From the NCBI RefSeq assembly GCF_023721835.1, contig NZ_JAMKFE010000020.1, positions 1-64,000 of the forward strand: 64,000 nt of DNA, read 5' to 3'. Under the pieces are notes generated by a model that worked only from the letters and a program-made list of their open reading frames with translations, made no database searches and was not told where the DNA came from. Below, in pieces: positions 61,317 through 64,000 of the stretch. This stretch comes from Caldimonas mangrovi (lineage in GTDB: Bacteria; Pseudomonadota; Gammaproteobacteria; Burkholderiales; Burkholderiaceae_C). The translations under genes and the position numbers were made by a program. Every line of letters starts with the position of its first letter. The first letter of the stretch is position 1.

Positions 61317-63038
61317 CTACACCGGCGGCGCAGCGGCCGCATCGGGAGGGTGCGCCCGCGCCAGCGCCTGGCCGAGATGGTCGACGATGTGGCGCTCGCC
61401 GATGCGTGCCGCGAAGCCGGAACGCTGCATCAGGCTTTTCGGCTGGTCGTTCAGTTCGCACAGCATCAGCTGCACGCCCTTGCGTTCCAGGTCGCGGTGC
61501 AACTGTTCCAGCGCGTCGAGCCCGGTGGTGTCGATCGAGATCAGACGGTGCATCTCGAGGATCAGCACGCGCGTGCCGGGCCGCAAATGCTCGGAGACTT
61601 CCTCGACCTTGGCGACCGCGCCGAAGAACAGCGAGCCGTACAGGCTGAGGCCCTGCACGTCGCGGCCGGCGGCGGGCAGGTGCAGCGGCGCGATGCGGAA
61701 CAGCACGCTCATGCGGTAGATGAAGAACACGCAGGCCATCACCAGGCCGACCTCGACCGCAACGGTGAGGTCGAACACGACCGTGAGCACGAAGGTGCCG
61801 ACCAGCGTGATGCGGTAGGGCAGCGTGAACTGCCGCAGGCGCGCGAATTCGCGCCATTCCCCCATGTTCCAGGCAACGAACAGCAAGATGCCGGCCAGCG
61901 CCGCCAGCGGCACATGTGAGGCGAGCGGTGCGGCGACCAGCACCACCAGCAGCAAAGTCAGCGAATGCACGATGCCGGCCACCGGCGTCGCGGCGCCCGA
62001 TCGCACATTGGTCACGGTGCGGGCGATCGTGCCGGTGGCCGGAATGCCGCCGAAGAAAGGCGTGACGATGTTGGCCACGCCCTGTGCCATCAGTTCCTGG
62101 TTCGGGTCGTGGCGCGGCAGCTCGGTCAGGTTGTCCGCCACCCGCGCGCACAGCAGCGATTCGATGGCACCGAGCAGCGCGATCGTGATCGTCGGGATGA
62201 ACAGCTGCTTCGCGCCCTCCCAGCTGAAGTCCGGGAACGCGAAGCTCGGCAGGCCCTGCGGAATGCCGCCGAAGCGCGAGCCGATGGTTTCGACCGGCAG
62301 CGACAGCCAGGCCGTTGCGGCGGTCGCCAGGCCGAGCGCGATGATGGTGCCGGGCAGGCGTGCGAGCCGGCGCAGCCACAGCTGACTGCGAGCAGAAAGC
62401 GCGATGGCCGACGGCAACGCATACAGCTTGGGCCAGGCCACCACGATGGCCAGGCAAGCCAGGCCGATCCCGACCGCGATGGGATTGACGCTGCCCAGGT
62501 GCCGCCCCAGCACCTGGATCTGTGTGAAGAAATCGGCCGGCAGCTTGTCGATATCCAGGCCGAGCAGGTCTTTGACCTGCGACAGTGCGATCAATACGGC
62601 GATGCCGTTGGTGAAGCCGATCACGATCGTCACCGGGATGTAGCGCACCAGCACGCCGAGCTTGAACAGCCCCATCAGGAACAGCAGGCCGCCCGCGAGC
62701 ACGGTGGCGATCAGCAGGTTGCCCAGACCGTAGCGCTGCACGATGCCGTAGACGATCACGATGAAGGCGCCGGCGGGCCCGCCGATCTGCACGCTGGAGC
62801 CGCCGAGCGCCGAGATCAGGAAGCCGGCGATGATGGCGGTGAACACGCCCTGTTCGGGCTTCACGCCCGAGGCGATCGCGAAGGCCATCGCCAGCGGCAG
62901 TGCGACGATGCCGACCGTCAGGCCGGCGGAAACGTCCGAGGCCAGGCGCTGGCTGTCGTAGCCGCGCAGGGCGCTGAACAGGCGCGGGCGGAACTCGGCC
63001 ATTTCGAGGCCCAGCGGTCCCGGCAGTTTGATGCTCAT
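61317..63038 (-). CDS. SulP-family anion transporter with STAS domain
   Basis: A 573-residue protein: 10-14 membrane segments with VSAGLTVGIVALPLAMAFAIASG, GGPAGAFIVIVYGIV and GGIPATGTIARTVTNVRSGA, then a cytoplasmic STAS domain (VLILEMHRLISIDTTGLDALEQL). Substrates may be sulfate, bicarbonate or dicarboxylates. ATG 63038 fits the family start MSIKLPGPLG better than the earlier ATG codons. Confidence 0.92.
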   Translation of the reverse strand: MSIKLPGPLGLEMAEFRPRLFSALRGYDSQRLASDVSAGLTVGIVALPLAMAFAIASGVKPEQGVFTAIIAGFLISALGGSSVQIGGPAGAFIVIVYGIVQRYGLGNLLIATVLAGGLLFLMGLFKLGVLVRYIPVTIVIGFTNGIAVLIALSQVKDLLGLDIDKLPADFFTQIQVLGRHLGSVNPIAVGIGLACLAIVVAWPKLYALPSAIALSARSQLWLRRLARLPGTIIALGLATAATAWLSLPVETIGSRFGGIPQGLPSFAFPDFSWEGAKQLFIPTITIALLGAIESLLCARVADNLTELPRHDPNQELMAQGVANIVTPFFGGIPATGTIARTVTNVRSGAATPVAGIVHSLTLLLVVLVAAPLASHVPLAALAGILLFVAWNMGEWREFARLRQFTLPYRITLVGTFVLTVVFDLTVAVEVGLVMACVFFIYRMSVLFRIAPLHLPAAGRDVQGLSLYGSLFFGAVAKVEEVSEHLRPGTRVLILEMHRLISIDTTGLDALEQLHRDLERKGVQLMLCELNDQPKSLMQRSGFAARIGERHIVDHLGQALARAHPPDAAAAPPV

Positions 63039-63199
63039 GCGGTCCTCGTGGGGAAGCGCGGCCATCATGGAGGGCCGGCGCTGTTCGGGTCAAGGCAGGG
63101 CGGGCCGCTGTCTGTCCTGCGTCACATCTTGACTGCGGGCATGGCGTGCGCGTCCGGCTCGCGGTAGGCTAGCGCGATTTCCTTCCTGCAAGCTTTCAT

Positions 63200-64000
63200 G
63201 CAAGCCCCTCGCGACCTGCTGTTGCACCTGCTCGACGTTGCCGTGCGCCGTGCCTCGCCTGCCCACAATCTGGCAGCCTGCCTGCCGCCGCCGCCCAAGG
63301 GCCGCACGCTGGTGCTCGGTGCCGGCAAGGCCGCCGCCGCGATGGCCGCTGCCGTCGACGCGGCGTGGCCGAAGGATGCGCCACTGTCCGGGCTGGCCGT
63401 CACGCGCTACGGGCACGTGCCCGCGTCGGCGCGCCACGGCCGCATCGAGATCGTCGAAGCGGCGCACCCGGTGCCCGACGAAGCCGGCCGGCAGGCGGCC
63501 GGGCGCATCGCAGCGCTCGCGCAAGGGCTGACGGCCGACGATCTGGTGCTGTGCCTGATCTCCGGCGGTGGCTCCGCGCTGCTGTCGCTGCCGGCCGAGG
63601 GCATCAGCCTGGCCGACAAGCAGCGCATCAACCGGGCGCTGCTGCACAGCGGCGCGGCCATCGGCGAGATGAACTGCGTGCGCAAGCACCTCTCGGCGGT
63701 CAAGGGCGGGCGGCTCGCGGCACGTTGTGCGCCGGCCCGCGTCGTCACGCTGCTGATCTCCGACGTGCCGGGCGACGACCCCGCGGTCATCGCCAGCGGC
63801 CCGACGGTGCCCGACCCGAGCACCTGCGAGGACGCGCTGCGCATCCTCGACCGCTACGGCATCGACGTGCCGCCGGGCGTGCGCGAGGCCTTGCACGACG
63901 GGCGTCTGGAAACGCCGAAGCCGGGGGACCCGCGCTTCCACGGGCACGAGGTGCACCTCGTCGCGACACCGCAGCAGGCGCTGGAGGCAGCTGCCGAGGC
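63200..64000 (+). CDS. Glycerate 2-kinase / MOFRL-family protein (3' end outside window)
   Basis: The frame is open from ATG 63200 to the window end (267 codons). TLVLGAGKAAAAMAAAV, VEAAHPVPDEAGRQAA, LCLISGGGSALLSLPAEG and MNCVRKHLSAVKGGRLA are the glycerate-2-kinase (TtuD/GckA, DUF4147) motifs. It phosphorylates glycerate in the glyoxylate and tartrate routes. The C-terminal MOFRL domain is not seen. Confidence 0.9.

Overview
The window joins two kinds of DNA. Bases 1 to about 28,350 are the right-hand (late) part of a temperate podovirus-type prophage. Bases from about 28,450 to the end are high-GC bacterial chromosome. Gene content and order (tamA/tamB, MoxR plus VWA protein, cytochrome c4, copA-cueR, DUF1841, DUF3460-scpA-panB-panC, CYTH-CHAD, SulP, MOFRL-type glycerate kinase) point to a betaproteobacterium of the order Burkholderiales, probably near the Rubrivivax/Caldimonas/Sphaerotilaceae group. 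No 16S gene is present, so the genus is inference.

Prophage (1-28.3 kb, almost all on the plus strand, start and stop codons mostly overlapping). A run of small accessory genes (1-2.9 kb) leads into terminase small and large subunits, a GNAT protein, portal, Bbp19-like protein, scaffold, major capsid and Bbp16-like cement protein. After a terminator comes a two-gene cassette with a parallel beta-helix protein. Then follow tail tubular proteins A and B, four internal-virion-type proteins (one carrying an ADP-ribosyltransferase-like domain), a tailspike with a sialidase-like propeller, a lysis cassette (holin-like, SAR endolysin, second small membrane protein, Rz with out-of-frame Rz1), a second GNAT, a metallophosphoesterase and, on the minus strand, a NinX-family gene next to the host junction. 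The order resembles the Bordetella BPP-1 / Burkholderia Bcep22 type of podovirus. Integrase, repressor and replication genes are not visible and would lie to the left. The most unusual signal is a four-copy intergenic element: the motif AGGTTTTCCAYAG followed by a hairpin that takes in the ribosome binding site or start codon of the next gene (before GNAT, scaffold, tail tube A and tailspike).

Chromosome, 28.4-44 kb. A minus-strand operon encodes a VWA protein, TamA and TamB. A MoxR ATPase and a GNAT protein lie upstream. A diheme cytochrome c4 with its own promoter and terminator follows. copA-cueR is preceded by a promoter with the 19-bp spacer typical of MerR-family control and apparently almost no 5' leader. 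DUF1841, a RutE-type nitroreductase and a TSUP permease come next, then a 650-bp gene-free stretch that is a large inverted repeat with structure-conserving hairpins.

Chromosome, 44-64 kb. KefC-type K+/H+ antiporter with KefF-type partner; orphan ParA with a MaoC dehydratase; a tight four-gene operon (LuxR-type response regulator, B12-binding radical SAM protein, hybrid sensor kinase, alpha/beta-hydrolase-like protein) that looks like an uncharacterised signalling module; DUF3460-scpA-panB-panC; acetoacetate-decarboxylase-like protein with DUF2000 and AraC proteins; a conserved hypothetical; CYTH-CHAD protein; SulP transporter; and the start of a glycerate kinase cut by the window end.
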